From: Cercis canadensis
Taxonomy: Eukaryota > Streptophyta > Magnoliopsida > Fabales > Fabaceae
Direction of reading: 5' to 3'
Assembly (NCBI GenBank): GCA_003255065.1
Contig: QAOA01008758.1
Span: forward strand, 44,394 to 108,393
Length of the DNA stretch: 64,000 nt
A model generated the notes under the pieces. That model searched no databases and was not told where the DNA came from. It saw only the letters and a program-made list of their open reading frames with translations. How positions within the stretch are numbered: position 1 is the stretch's first letter; every line of letters starts with the position of its first letter. Both the position numbers and the translations under genes were made by a program. This document shows, one piece after another, positions 12,718-24,708 of the stretch.

Positions 12718-13010
12718 TGAGATTTACAATGTGATTTTAGTATCATTGTGAAGAGCTTGAAAAAGTGAATCATCCAGTTTGAGTCAAAACACATAGTTTC
12801 TTATAAAATGTAAAAACGACACGATACAAAAAAAATATGCTAAAAAGTAAACTTGAAAAAAATTATTTATTATCACATTTTTCTATATCATGTCGTTTTT
12901 TCATTTTATAAGGAACTGTGTGTCTTGTCACATATTGGGTGACTCAATTTTTTAAGATTTTCACAATGACATCAAAATCACACTGTAATTCCCATTGGAT
13001 CGTATGCATG
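12718..13010. mobile_element. Foldback MITE, third family member
   Basis: An almost continuous hairpin: GTGTGAGATTTACAATGTGA on the left pairs with TCACACTGTAATTCCCAT on the right, and ACGACACGATA pairs with TATCATGTCGTTT nearer the centre. Confidence 0.6.
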
Positions 13011-13101
13011 GTGTAGCATAAGAGAGTGGTAACTAGTGTTCACCCAATTTAATACAGCATAACTCAAATTTATTCTATAAAATCCTTTAGAGTTAAAATT
13101 A

Positions 13102-14145
13102 GGGGAAAGTCTAAAAAAAAACCTTTTAACTATACCTTATGTGTGATTTACCTCCAAAACTAAAAAAAAAAAAAAATAGGGAAGATCTCATTGAATTATG
13201 AAAATGTGTAGAAAACCCCCAAGACCCTATTGTTCGTCCATTAATGGACGGAAAGGAGCACGGGCCACACATATGATGTGATCAATTTAGGTCATAGTGC
13301 AATTTACAGGAGTATAAATGAAAATGGATTTATAAAATTAGGGCCAATAAGTAATATTCAAAATTTGTCAGGGCCAAATAGTAATATTTAAAATTTGTCA
13401 TCTTCAACCTCTAGCGGATATCCATTTCCAAAAGTCGACTTGTTTTCGAACCCATTCAGGTTCTCTTCATATATCTCTCATTTCTCAACTAAAATTTACA
13501 AATTGCATACCATTTTAAAGCTTGCGAAATTTTCAACAATATTTTACTATTATTTTTAAAATTGAAGCTCAAAATGAAGCATAAAAAGTGAGAGGTAGCA
13601 GCACAACATTGGCACCACTTCTTCCTTTGGTTCACGACGGCTTGAGCTAAAAAAATAACAACAATAACTTCGAAATCTTCAGAGAATTGAAACCCCCAAG
13701 GTTATGCTTCCAATCCCTTATTCTTTCTCCATCTTCAATCTTGTAATGAAACTCAGTAACCCAGTTCATAGTTAAAGAAGAAATGCCCCCCAACCCAGAT
13801 TGCTCCCTACAACAAATAGTAGCCAGCAATTTAATCGATGCACAAATCACACTTCAATGTAGCGCTGAATCAATGTATATTGTCTTTCTTTTTCAATCAT
13901 GTAGAGTTTCTAGGGATTTAAGTGAACCCTTTCAAAAATGCTACATTGAGGGAGAAGGTGGAAAGAACTCACGTGCCACTCACATGCCTCTTTTTATCTA
14001 TTAATGGACGAACGTTAGGGTATTAAGGGTTTTTTACACATTTTTATAGTTCAAGGAGGTTTTTCTTACCTTTTTTTTTTTTGTTTTTAAGTTTTTGGGA
14101 TAAACTGCACATAAGAAGTTGAATTGGTTTTTTTAGACTTTTCCC
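13102..14145. mobile_element. Non-autonomous Mutator-like element (MULE) with 9-bp target duplication
   Basis: Starts GGGGAAAGTCTAAAA and ends TTTTAGACTTTTCCC. The sequence TTAAAATTA is present at both 13093-13101 and 14146-14154, the 9-bp duplication typical of Mutator. Arms pair for roughly 170 bp, through the GTCCATTAATGGACG region. The 700-bp interior has no open frame I recognise. Confidence 0.8.
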
Positions 14146-14898
14146 TTAAAATTATTGGGGGTTCGCCTGATGCTCAACTAATCCTAGGACTATTATAAGT
14201 GCAAGGTACATTTTAGGATGAAGTACCTTTCAGTGGAAAGATAGTACATTTTAGAAAGTAAAGTTTCGGAGGAAGATGAGTTTTAAAAGAGAACTATTTC
14301 ACTCAATTGACTTGCAATCTTCAAATGCAAGGGACAATTTATAGGTGCAATAGATGACCACATGACAACTAGTTACATTTTAGAGGTGGCCTTGCTACTC
14401 AACTAATCCAATACCAAGGAACTATTACAAGTGCAAGGTACATTATAGGATAAAGTACCTTTGGAAAGTAGTACATTTTAGAAAGCAGGGTTTTGGGAGG
14501 AAGAGGAATTTTAACTTGTGCATACATGAACTATAATTAATTCTTGATTCATGAACTGCACATAAAAATAACGTACACTAACAATTAATAAACTAGTACA
14601 GTTGGAAAATTCAAAGACGCTTGAACTTGGACATAAAAATGATCAAATTACTAATTTCAACATAAAGTTGTATTAAATAATTAAGAAATAATTAAAATAA
14701 TCAGTATTTTTTTTTTTTGAGTCTATAAATTAGTAGTGGCAGTGCCTTGTATTTTATAATACCAATTGTTGAATGTCTCAGTACACTATTTTTTAAAGTG
14801 CAGCAACACCAAATATATGTCATAAGACTAAGGGTCTGCTTTGTTTGGGTTAGTGAAAAATTTAAGTTTCAAATAATTTTACACAATTGCTTAATAAG

Positions 14899-15048
14899 GT
14901 TAAAATGGGGTCAATTACAAATGTGAAACATCTTTTTTTTTTTTCTTTTCTTTTTTTTAATTGTAAGGAGATTTNGTTAAAATGGGGTCAATTACAAATG
15001 TGAAACATCTTTTTTTTTTCTTTTCTTTTTTTTAATTGTAAGGAGATT
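14899..15048. repeat. 76-bp direct duplicate around a single N
   Basis: GTTAAAATGGGGTCAATTAC through TTGTAAGGAGATTT occurs at 14899-14974 and again from 14976, separated only by one N at 14975. This is more likely two unmerged contig ends than a biological repeat. Confidence 0.8.
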
Positions 15049-15689
15049 TGAACCTATAATCGTTTATAATTTATTGAAGTATCTTATTATTAAACTAAAT
15101 AAGATACGCTTTTAATTTTCATTTCTCACAATCTATATCAAGTACAGTGAAAATCAAGAACTTTTCATTTTTTTTCCCACCTTTATTTCATCGAATAATA
15201 CAATTTACATTAGTTTAACAATAAGTTACACTTGGTACAATGTAAGGCTAATTGGACCCATCTAAACTTTTTCGTATGGTGCAACTTTTACTAACTTAAC
15301 TAGTGTGACCCATTGTAAAAGACAAAAGTATACAATAAGCTTTTCTCTTTTTAACCCTTTCTTAATAAGACAAAGAAAGGAGGGAAGACTGGCCTCCCCT
15401 CTGTGTCTCTCTTCTTGGTAGAATAAGTATTTCAAACCAGAGAGCAGACAATAAAGCCTACTCTCCGAGATAGATAAGCTGTTTCCTTTCCTTCTAAACA
15501 TGACAAACCACGGCCACACGATCACTTTTTCCTTTTTGAACTTTGCTTGTCTTTTTGTTAGTTATTTAATTTTTGATAAATTTTTGTTTTTGATTCTAAA
15601 TCTTAGGTTGAGTAAAGTAGGCTGATATAGATGAAAGTAGTAGTTTTTCATTTTTGATGATACATACAAATTTATGGTAATTTTTATAA

Positions 15690-15938
15690 GAGTAAAATGT
15701 TATTTTAATCCTTAAAAAATACATGAAAAATCAATTAAATTTTTGAATTTTTTTTTGTATTATTTAAGTCTCTTAAAGTTTAAAAAATCAACTAAAATAA
15801 TTTTTTTTTACTATCACTTAATCACTAAAAATGATTATTTTAATAGACTTTTTAAACTTTCAAAAAATCAAGTGATACAAAAAACATTTCAAACACCTAA
15901 ATGATTTTCTTTCAAGGATTAAATGACTTTTTTACTCT
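15690..15938. mobile_element. AT-rich foldback element
   Basis: Begins GAGTAAAATGTTATTTTAAT and ends with the near reverse complement ATTAAATGACTTTTTTACTC; arms pair across most of the length. No clean target duplication is visible. Confidence 0.45.
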
Positions 15939-16277
15939 AGAAAGTTTAATGTATAAGATAAATTTCTTATAGTCGACGATACTGACATTTCAACTTAAAT
16001 CATGCAGGTGCTCTTTTAGTTGAAACCTGAAGTGTTGACAAGATCATAAACAAGAAGTGAGGCATTTGTACATGTAAATCAAGTTTGTCGAGGAAAAAAA
16101 TTTATGTAATACAAGATCATAATGTCTCATTATCCATATTCCTACCTCAATTGGCAAGGTTATGAAATATTCTATACAGAAGTTTTTAGAACAATTGCAA
16201 ATTTGTATGTTATCCTGATGAAAGCAACTAAACTGAAACCCCATATGAAATTATAACTCTCTTTTCTTTGCTTCGAT

Positions 16278-19200
16278 CTAGTGAAGTGGAGAATCAAGAC
16301 CCTCTTGAGAAGACAATGAGTGGAGAGGTTGATGCCTCTTTGAAGGGAAAGATGGCATTTTCCTGAAAGAAGGTCTCTTTTCAAGCTTTTCTATTGTTCT
16401 CTTAGCATAAAGTGTCTGAAACAACGGCGAAGCTCTCTCCTTGAACTTCAGAATAATAAAGAAAAGAATTCTGTAGACTATGAGTATGACAAATAGAGCT
16501 GATAAGTCCCACCACTTTGAATGATTTAATTGAATTCCCAACATGTGTGTGATAACATACTCTCCTGTCAATTTGTGGTCACCAGGTATCAGAGGATCAA
16601 ACTCGAGCCCAAGCAAGTCATTCTTGTAAGCACCCTAGTTCCAAATTAAGAGTGAATTAGATAAAATGAGCAATCTTGCAGGTAAAACACAACATCTTGT
16701 TTTATTACAAAAGTTATTGTTGGTGATGTAGACATATGACCTAATGGCCCTAAATTTAAGGGTACTACACCATCTTGAGGGTGATTTATGTACCGTCTTC
16801 AATGGTTTTTGTACTATTTTGATTCTAAACTGTATAATACTGACACAGTTGAATTATGCCAACTATGCTCGTATAATACAATTTAGAACTAAAATAATAC
16901 AAAAGCCACTTAGATGTGACATAAGTTACCCTTAAGAGGGTGTAGCATAGCAGCACCCTAAATTTAAAGCACTTAAAATTACATATTTGCAAATACAAGG
17001 ATCTTCTCTTTGTTTCCCCAAATACAAATTTCTAACCAACTGATATAAACATTTTTTGCTCCAACATTTTTCTGCAGTGAATCCAACCATGAAACAAAAA
17101 AGATGATTTGTTAAAAGCTGTCTTGTGTTCTACAATAAAGTCACTCTAGTCTTAGTGCTAGTACTACATGCTCTATATATAGGTGAGTGCAAATCAGGGA
17201 GGAGGTTGGTCATGAATAAAATGTGAACATTCTGATATAAGTACCTTGCAATCATTTCCATAAAAAAAGGTTTCATAATTTTTATTAGTGTGCTATGAGG
17301 AGACAATTAGGAGGCACAATTCAGATTTTCTTAATAAACAACTTACCTGTATTGCCCAGGAACCGTAACTCATATAAGAAATCGGGTAGCGCCAAACTGG
17401 CTTTGGAAGATCAGACAGCAACCTGAAGAATCCAGAGGTCATCATCATTATTCCCTGCATGAACCAAAAAAATGGAAAATGTAACAGGTGTCAGTTTTAA
17501 CCGGAAAATTTCTTTTGAGGCAAAAGAGTTGAAAAATGGAGGGAGGAAAGCAATTTTGTGAATGGTGGAGGCATTTGTTCTTACAATTATTCCAGCTCCT
17601 GTAATTATTCCCATGAGGAAATTTGGAACAAGTGAAGCTACAACCATCATGAGGCTCTCTATTACAGATATGCAGCCATAGATGTTGAGAGTGAAGAACA
17701 CATAATGAAGGAATCCCGGCCGGAATTTCACCATTGGATAAGTAATGCTACCAGTGGTGATAGCAACCGAAACCAAGAATGGGAGAGAAGACAGGAAGTT
17801 GGATAAAATATATGCTGCAACTCCATAATATCCATTAAGCCTTTCTCGGTAAAAAAGCTGTTTCATAGGAACTGTTAGAATATTGACATGTGAATAATAT
17901 GTACTTAGATAGCTGACATCTAGGCATGTAATTAGCATGCAATTAGGCCCGATATTCATTGTACAATTACTGTAAATAACAGCTGTGAGAGGCTAGTCTC
18001 ACACACTTCTACTAATTCTCTCAAAAGGATGAAAATCCTAAAGAGACATGCAGGGCAGCCATGATACACATATACCAAAAGTGCAACAACACAGGTCAAA
18101 AGAGAGTAATGATGGAAACCATATAAACTCGTATTAACTTTTTCTTACTTCCTAAATAAGATTGTTTACCTTCATTTCTTCAATAAATGATGGAAAGCCT
18201 CCAATTGACATAAATGTCATAAATCCTGATATAAATGCACCACAGGCTCCGCGGGCAAGGATTGAAGTGTAGCTATAGCCAACATCAAAATAAATAGTTC
18301 CAACACATATAGATACAACAATGTAGATGATAATCCTCAACCAGTAGTAACCCACATCTCGACACATATTGACAAATGATCTTTTTGTCAGTGTCAAGAG
18401 TTGCTTCCACCAACTAGCTTGACTTCCCATTTCTGTATTAGTTTCAAGTCCTTCCTGCAATACATTAATTGTTGACAGAATTCATATCAGTGCATCAAAT
18501 GTACTGTGCACAGTGGCAGTCTTCATACTACTAGTTACAAAAATGATAAAGCTCTCTGTTGCTTGCTGTTCAAGCATGTTGTAATAGGAACTGGTTGGAT
18601 AGCAAAGATACTGGAAGAAGTTAAATGTCATTATGATATGGTACAGACAACATAATGTCCAAAGGATTTCAATTCAGCATTAGAAATCATTGGAAGTAGT
18701 AAAATGCAGGACCAAGAAGAAATGCATACTGTGGCGGATAGTTCTCAAATCCTATCTTTGCTATGTTATGGACAACACAATATCCTATGTATTTCTTTTC
18801 AGTATTAGAAACTGTTAAAGTAATAAAATGTAGAGCCAAGTTGAATGCATACAATGCATGACAGTTCTCTGATCCTGTCTTTGGCCTTTTTGGCATACAT
18901 TGAACGCCTATACTTCTCAACAAGCATTGCTTTGATCTCTGCCGTAGCCAAATTCATGAATGGATCTGATGAATTTGGAACATCCTAAAAGAAGGTAGAA
19001 TTCAAGAGTTAATGTAACAATCAAAAAAAAAGAAGGGGAATACAATAATTGTGCTATTAATGAATGAAATGAACATTAAATTGTTTCTCCTTTTCGGGGT
19101 GAAGGTAGAACACCCTAAAAGGGGTGCCCTGCACAGCTTCTCAATTTTTTGCTGTGTCAGTGCCTACCATTCCATAGTGATTTTACTAGGTAAACTACAT

Positions 19201-22200
19201 TAGAGAGCCATTCAAAAGGTAACATATAAATTGATTAAAAAAGCAAGTTAACAAGTTGAACCCATTATTTTGACATGACACTACACCATTTGTATAACCC
19301 CCTTATCGATATATAAAGGAAGGAGAATATAGTGCAGAGTAAAATTCTTTGAATTATCTGGATTGAAATGAGGATTTGAAATTTTCAGCTATTACTGAGG
19401 AATTCATGATCTTTATAACTTCTACTTTGGTTGTCCAAAATTCAGAGACTGATTTAAAACACTTGAATATGCATGCTTTAATGTGTCATTAGATTATCTC
19501 TTCCATTAGAGCTTTAAGAGTAAGTAGCTAGGATTCCACAAGTTATGACATCTGCTGGTAGAGTAGATACTTTAAAATGAGAAAGTAACAGCCTTTTCAA
19601 GCCTGTCTCACACATCAACCACTATAAGAGAGAGAGGTAAACTGGTAAAAAAAAGAAATTACCAAATACCAGAAAGAGTAGGGTTGGAAATGATAACCAA
19701 TACATACACTAATTCTTTGAGATCCCTTCAATGTGGCTGTTACAATGTCAAAATCAGAATTGATACAGCGTAGGAAGTGATCAGAAGGATTGCGTTTGCG
19801 TGGGCATGGAAAACCTGCTTCAGCAAAGAACTGCAAAAATAATTGGAAAACATTAGGTTATGATGGAGGAGTTCTCAACACAAAGTATAAATTTGGATCA
19901 TACATGACATATACAAAAACTACCACTTTATCACTATATATTGACAGATTTGCAGACATAATAACTATTCTTATAGTGTTTCCAGAGACTATTGAATGTT
20001 AATAGAGAAGACATAATTTATACCTCCAAAGCCATCTTTGCTTCTCCAAAATAAACTGTTTCACCACCAGATAGTAAGAAAAGGTCATCAAAAAGTGCAA
20101 ACACTTCACTACTTGGCTGGTGAATTGAAGAGATAACTGTCCGTCCATCACAAGCAACGCTTCTTAGAGTTTGAACAACAAAGAAAGCTGAGGCACTGTC
20201 AAGGCCACTGGTTGGTTCATCAAGAAACAATAAGCGAGGCCTTGTAAGGATTTCAAGTGCAATACTAACTCTTTTCTTCTCCCCTCCACTTATACCTCTT
20301 AAATGCCAGTTACCAATCAACCTATCCGCGCATTCTTGGAGACCCATTTCTATGATTGTTCCCTCAATGATGCCCGTAATTTCTTCTTTTGTCATTGTAG
20401 TAGGAAGACGTAGATGAGCTGAATAAGATATGGTTTCCCTAACAGTGAGGGTTCCGAGCAATACGTCCTCTTGAGTTACATAAGCCTGAAGTTCAATGGC
20501 ATAAGAAAGGGAAAGGGAATAAGAATAAGATTAAACCATACTGCTGATAGAGTTAATAAAAAGAAGCTAAGGGATATTTACTCAAAATCTGAAACAGTTG
20601 ATGTTTTATATCAGTAATATTTGAAGAATATTCCTATTATTGCAGGATACATAATAGTATTTATGCTTTGGAATGATTTTGGTCAACCTAGTTACAAAAT
20701 TTTAAGGTTATAAATTTTGTATTGACTACAAGTCTTCTAAGGGATCAATGGAGCAATGTGTTCCATAAGGTTGGTAGGGATTAATGGAGAAAACCATGAT
20801 CAAGGAGACAAATTCTCACATGCTTTAAGGTTAAAGTTTTATGATCTCATATTTTAAAGACAATCTAAGGTACTTTATCGAAGTTGATAATTTCTAGTAT
20901 TAAGCGAAATGATAGGTACTTTGATCTGATCGAAAAGATTTCATGATACATCTACTGCCACAAATTTCTATTGACAATCTGCTGACATAGTTTCAATTCA
21001 TGAAAGAAGTGCTAACAAATTCACTGCCTAATTTCTTATCAAGTAGTCTAAGGATTTAACAGAATCAAAAGAATCTTAGAATGCAAGATAGTGTTTGAAT
21101 ATAAGAAATCAATGATATATTGAACATGAGTTACTCACAACAGCACCGTACTCCAGTCTTTTCTTCTTCCCATTGAGAAGAATATTTCCAGTCATGACCA
21201 CGTTTTTTGACAGTCTCCCTGCACCAACATCAAGGATTTTAAATATTCAAAAAGTGTGCCAGCAATAAACAGTAAAAATAATGTACCCTCTAAAAGAAGC
21301 AATATCAACATATATTGGAAATGAATCCAATGACTTCAATTTAGTTAGACACCATATCATTTGCAAAGTTTAAAAAGTGCAATACTTCTATACAAATATA
21401 AGTCCTATCCATTCCATAGATTATTTGCTTGTATAACTTTATTTTAAAAACAAACAAGATTTCTTCTGGTTCATTATGAAATTTCCACAGCTAAGCACCC
21501 ATAAAATTTCATTTCAGTTTGCTTCTTCTTCATGCATACCTTCCCACTCAAAGCATAATTAGGTCTAAACAACCATTCTGGTATCAAGAAAAAATCTACT
21601 TCTGTTATCTTTCTCAAAATGTTAACAATTGGAGTTGTCCTCTAAGGATTTTGAGATCAATTTTCTTTTGCCAATGGCTGAAAGAATGTTCATAGTACAT
21701 GTTACCTGGTATGTGAATTCGAAACACAACAAATTCTTATCTATAATTTATGGTATCGCGATTAAAATTTCATCCGAATTCAAAGAAAAATGAAAAAGGA
21801 GAAACCATAAATTATTCCTGCATTTATCCTGCGGATTCTATTAGTGGGAGCCATGTCAAGGTTAGGTAGCACCGTTAGAACAAGATTGAGACCAAATCAT
21901 ATCACTATGCTACTGTGAATTATCACAAATAGATGAGCTCCAATGAGCAACCCAATGTAGAAATGGTCCTGTGCATAGACCACCTCGCATAAAGTGCTTT
22001 CTCATTCATGCATGGACACTTCAGAATGCCATAGTGATAACCTAACAGGGTATTTATGTATGTCTAGAAATACTTATGACTAAAGATATACTTTATCCTT
22101 ATCCAAATTGAGAATTGCTAGGTGGATTAAATATGTGCTTTTCAATAACCCAGAAGGGGGAAAATCCCAAATAAGTAAACAAGTAGGAAAATTTTAGAGC

Positions 22201-23073
22201 TTAAATAGATATATAGAAAAAGGGAAAAGAGGGTAAATTCAATACTAGTTTTTTTGTTGAAAAAGATTGAGCATAGGAATACTAAATTACATGAACTAAT
22301 TAAGACATATAGTTATAATTGAATTTCCTATTCCCTTTAAAGAAAAATTTGTCTCTAATGTCCATAAAGAACAAATTTAACTTTCCCTCTTCCGCTGAAA
22401 TCCTGAGTGCTCCATATATAATTGGTACCAATAGTAATTGTTTGAAGGAACATCCTACCCCACCAAGAAAAAGAAGCACCCTTTTTCTCACTTGGCCACA
22501 AAGTGAAAGTTGAAATAGAATCAATTAATATTCTCATAATTAATCAATAAAAAGTCCCAAATATAAACCCAACATGGAATGATCTGATTTTCAATACCCA
22601 ATCACCTAAAATGTCATGAGAATTGATCTTCCACTAGAAAATGGAAAAAGACAAGACAAGCCTATCCCTAAAGTTAATACCTTTTGCCCTGAAAAAGCTC
22701 AAATCCTATCTTATTCAACTCCTACATGTTAGCACATGAAGGGAATAGATATAAGTAAAGCTATCGATAGATAGAGAGAGAGTCTAGCTAGAAAACCTGC
22801 TAGTGAATCCAGAAGGGTGGATTTGCCAGAACCAGAAGGACCCATAATAGCCATGATTCTACCAGGCTCAGCATACCCATTAAGCCCATTAAGCAACCTC
22901 TTAGTTGGTCCCTTGCCAAAGTTTGGCAACACCACTCTTAGATCTTCCCAAACCAAGTAGCTTCCCCTCTCAAGACCAGTACCACCGTATGTCACCGCTC
23001 TCTCAGCAGCAGCACCCAAGTTGCTGCCATTTCTGCCGCCTCTATTGCTTCCACTGGCCGCTTCTATTTCCAT
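16278..23073 (-). CDS. ABCG15: ABCG half-transporter, ABCG12/13/15 clade (copy 2), nine exons, intact
   Basis: Tandem paralogue of the gene at 1104-7361, with the same predicted role in lipid export at the plasma membrane. Exons (minus strand): 22797-23073, 21139-21218, 20024-20485, 19708-19830, 18853-18984, 18170-18454, 17585-17857, 17347-17454, 16278-16634. Lengths of exons 2-9 (80, 462, 123, 132, 285, 273, 108, 357) equal those of copy 1; only exon 1 differs, by 27 nt. The frame is open for 698 residues. Walker [10 protein letters not shown] lies at 78-86, signature [10 protein letters not shown] at about 184-193, Walker B LLFLDEP at about 204-210; six membrane segments follow. The N terminus has a Gly/Ala/Asn-rich insert absent from copy 1. 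Copy 2 reads LFYRERLNG where copy 1 reads VFYKERLNG after the second membrane segment. Both copies look functional, so the pair may have diverged in tissue or partner. Confidence 0.93.
16748..16966. mobile_element. Foldback MITE in intron 8 of ABCG copy 2
   Basis: The left arm (CCTAAATTTAAGGGTA, CATCTTGAGGGTGATTTATG) pairs with the reverse complement of the right arm (CTTAAGAGGGTGTAGCATAG, CACCCTAAATTTAAAG). It lies wholly in the intron, and the TIR resembles the element at 12514. Confidence 0.6.
18640..18890. repeat. Tandem duplication spanning the 3' end of exon 5, ABCG copy 2
   Basis: A block of about 125 bp is present twice. The right copy contains the true exon 5 end and donor (GT at 18851-18852). 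The left copy lies in the intron and carries a degenerate copy of the exon tail followed by its own GTATGC, so it offers a decoy donor. Matching phrases are AGTAnTAAAATGnAG, AAATGCATAC and AGTTCTCnnATCCT. Confidence 0.65.
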
Positions 23074-24169
23074 AGTGGCCTGAAGCTAAAGAAACTTGAG
23101 CACAAGATGAAGGGTAACATCTAAAAAGTTGAAAAAGTAGAAGAAAAAGGGAAACATCTCCATACCTATCTACTACTTAGTGACTCAACAAATACCAAAC
23201 AACTAACTATCAATGCTGCCATCAATTCAATTAGGAGCATATCAAAATTATGAAGAGAGAGAAAGAGAGCGTTGATGGTTAGCGTTTGAACAGATCAGAA
23301 CCCACGTAGGTGGCCAGTAAATGAAATTAATGTGGGAAGTTACATGTGCCGAGGTGTGTAGTGTTGTAGACCATGCTTGTCATGGCACCATTATGAATGT
23401 TGCTTTCAGTGTGCAATTAGGTTAATTTACTATTCCATTTGAGAAAATTCGTTTTCTAGTAGATAGCTGTAGATCATGAGCCAACTAAGTAGTTTAAGGA
23501 GTTATTATTATGGGTATCCGTTGAAATTAGTTAACACAAAGAATTTGCAATTGTTTTTTTCTAAAACAATATGTCGGTAGCTGTCCTTCTTGTTTAAGAT
23601 TTTCTACCTACAGTTGTAATTTTGGTCATCGGTCCTCCTTCTTTAAAAGTAAACTATTTAATTTATTTATATTCATAAAATTTATAATTTTAGTCTTTTT
23701 TATCTTTAAGCAAAAATTCTTAGATTTATTTCAAGGTGTAAAATTCTCTATTCATAATTTCATCGTTCAGATTGAATAACTATCTCTTGTAAACCTTTGT
23801 ACAAAATTTCAGCTTGATCTAACAATAAATGAGTCTAAATCTCTGGTTAGATAAAAACTTATAATTTTGTTATTTTGGGCTGAGTCCCATTATTAGATCG
23901 AGTTGAAATTTTGTGGGAGGTTCGCAAAGCTTATATATATGTATAAACAATATATGGTATTTTTCATACTTTTGGAAGTGTCTGAGACATCTATAAGAAA
24001 AGCAACTCTTGTAAAATATCTCTTGTATATTTTAAATTATATCACTTAGAACTTTAATTTTTAGTTGACTTATAATTCGTTTGATGTGCCATGGGAGCCT
24101 TATCATGTTCAAGTCATCAAGTATGTTATCAGTTACTTGTAAGTTTCACATCAACAATGTTATAGTATA
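23074..24169. other. 5' flank of ABCG copy 2
   Basis: Intergenic sequence upstream of the ATG at 23073, with a GA-rich stretch at about 23252-23272 that could be part of the 5' leader. No clear TATA box was seen. The rest is AT-rich with no recognisable gene. Confidence 0.4.
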
Positions 24170-24708
24170 TAGGTTTAAATGTATTGTAGGTCCCTATATC
24201 TTGAACGAATTTTAATCAAATCCCTATAATTTTTTTTTTGGTGTCTTTAAAGTTTGAATTTTTTTTTNTTAAAGTTTGATTTTTTTTTTTTTTTTTTAAT
24301 TTGGTTCATGCTCCCTAGGTTATAATTTCGTCAGTTTAGTACTGACATAGCAAATGATTTATCCATGCGAAAATAGATGAAGCTTACGTGCGCCAAAGTG
24401 ACACATATTGTACCCATCAAATGCACATAAAATGCATGTGGCTCAGTTTTCCCTAAATTGATAGAAATTAGGGTGAGGAGAGATAGATAGAACCCAATTT
24501 TTGTGTCACGCCAACTTACTTTATTGCCACATAGACAAACCATTTGTCATGTAAGCATTAAACTGTTAAAGTTATAATAACTAGGGATGACGGCAGAGAT
24601 CCAATTAAAAAAATTCAAATTATAAGGACCCAAAAAGAGGAAAAAAAATATAGAGACCTGATTTAAAATTGGTCCAAACTATAGTACCTTACAATACATT
24701 TAAACCTA
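24170..24708. mobile_element. Foldback DNA element, 539 bp
   Basis: Starts TAGGTTTAAATGTATTGTAG and ends with the reverse complement of nearly the same phrase. Arms pair through GGTCCCTATA and AATTTGG. A duplicated TTTAAAGTTTGA phrase around the N at 24268 is probably an assembly join. The TIR resembles that of the larger element at 31508-34285. Confidence 0.65.

Noticed and set aside
22319-22537. Several overlapping frames of 60-74 residues on both strands
   Set aside because: They lie inside intron 1 of ABCG copy 2 and resemble no known family.
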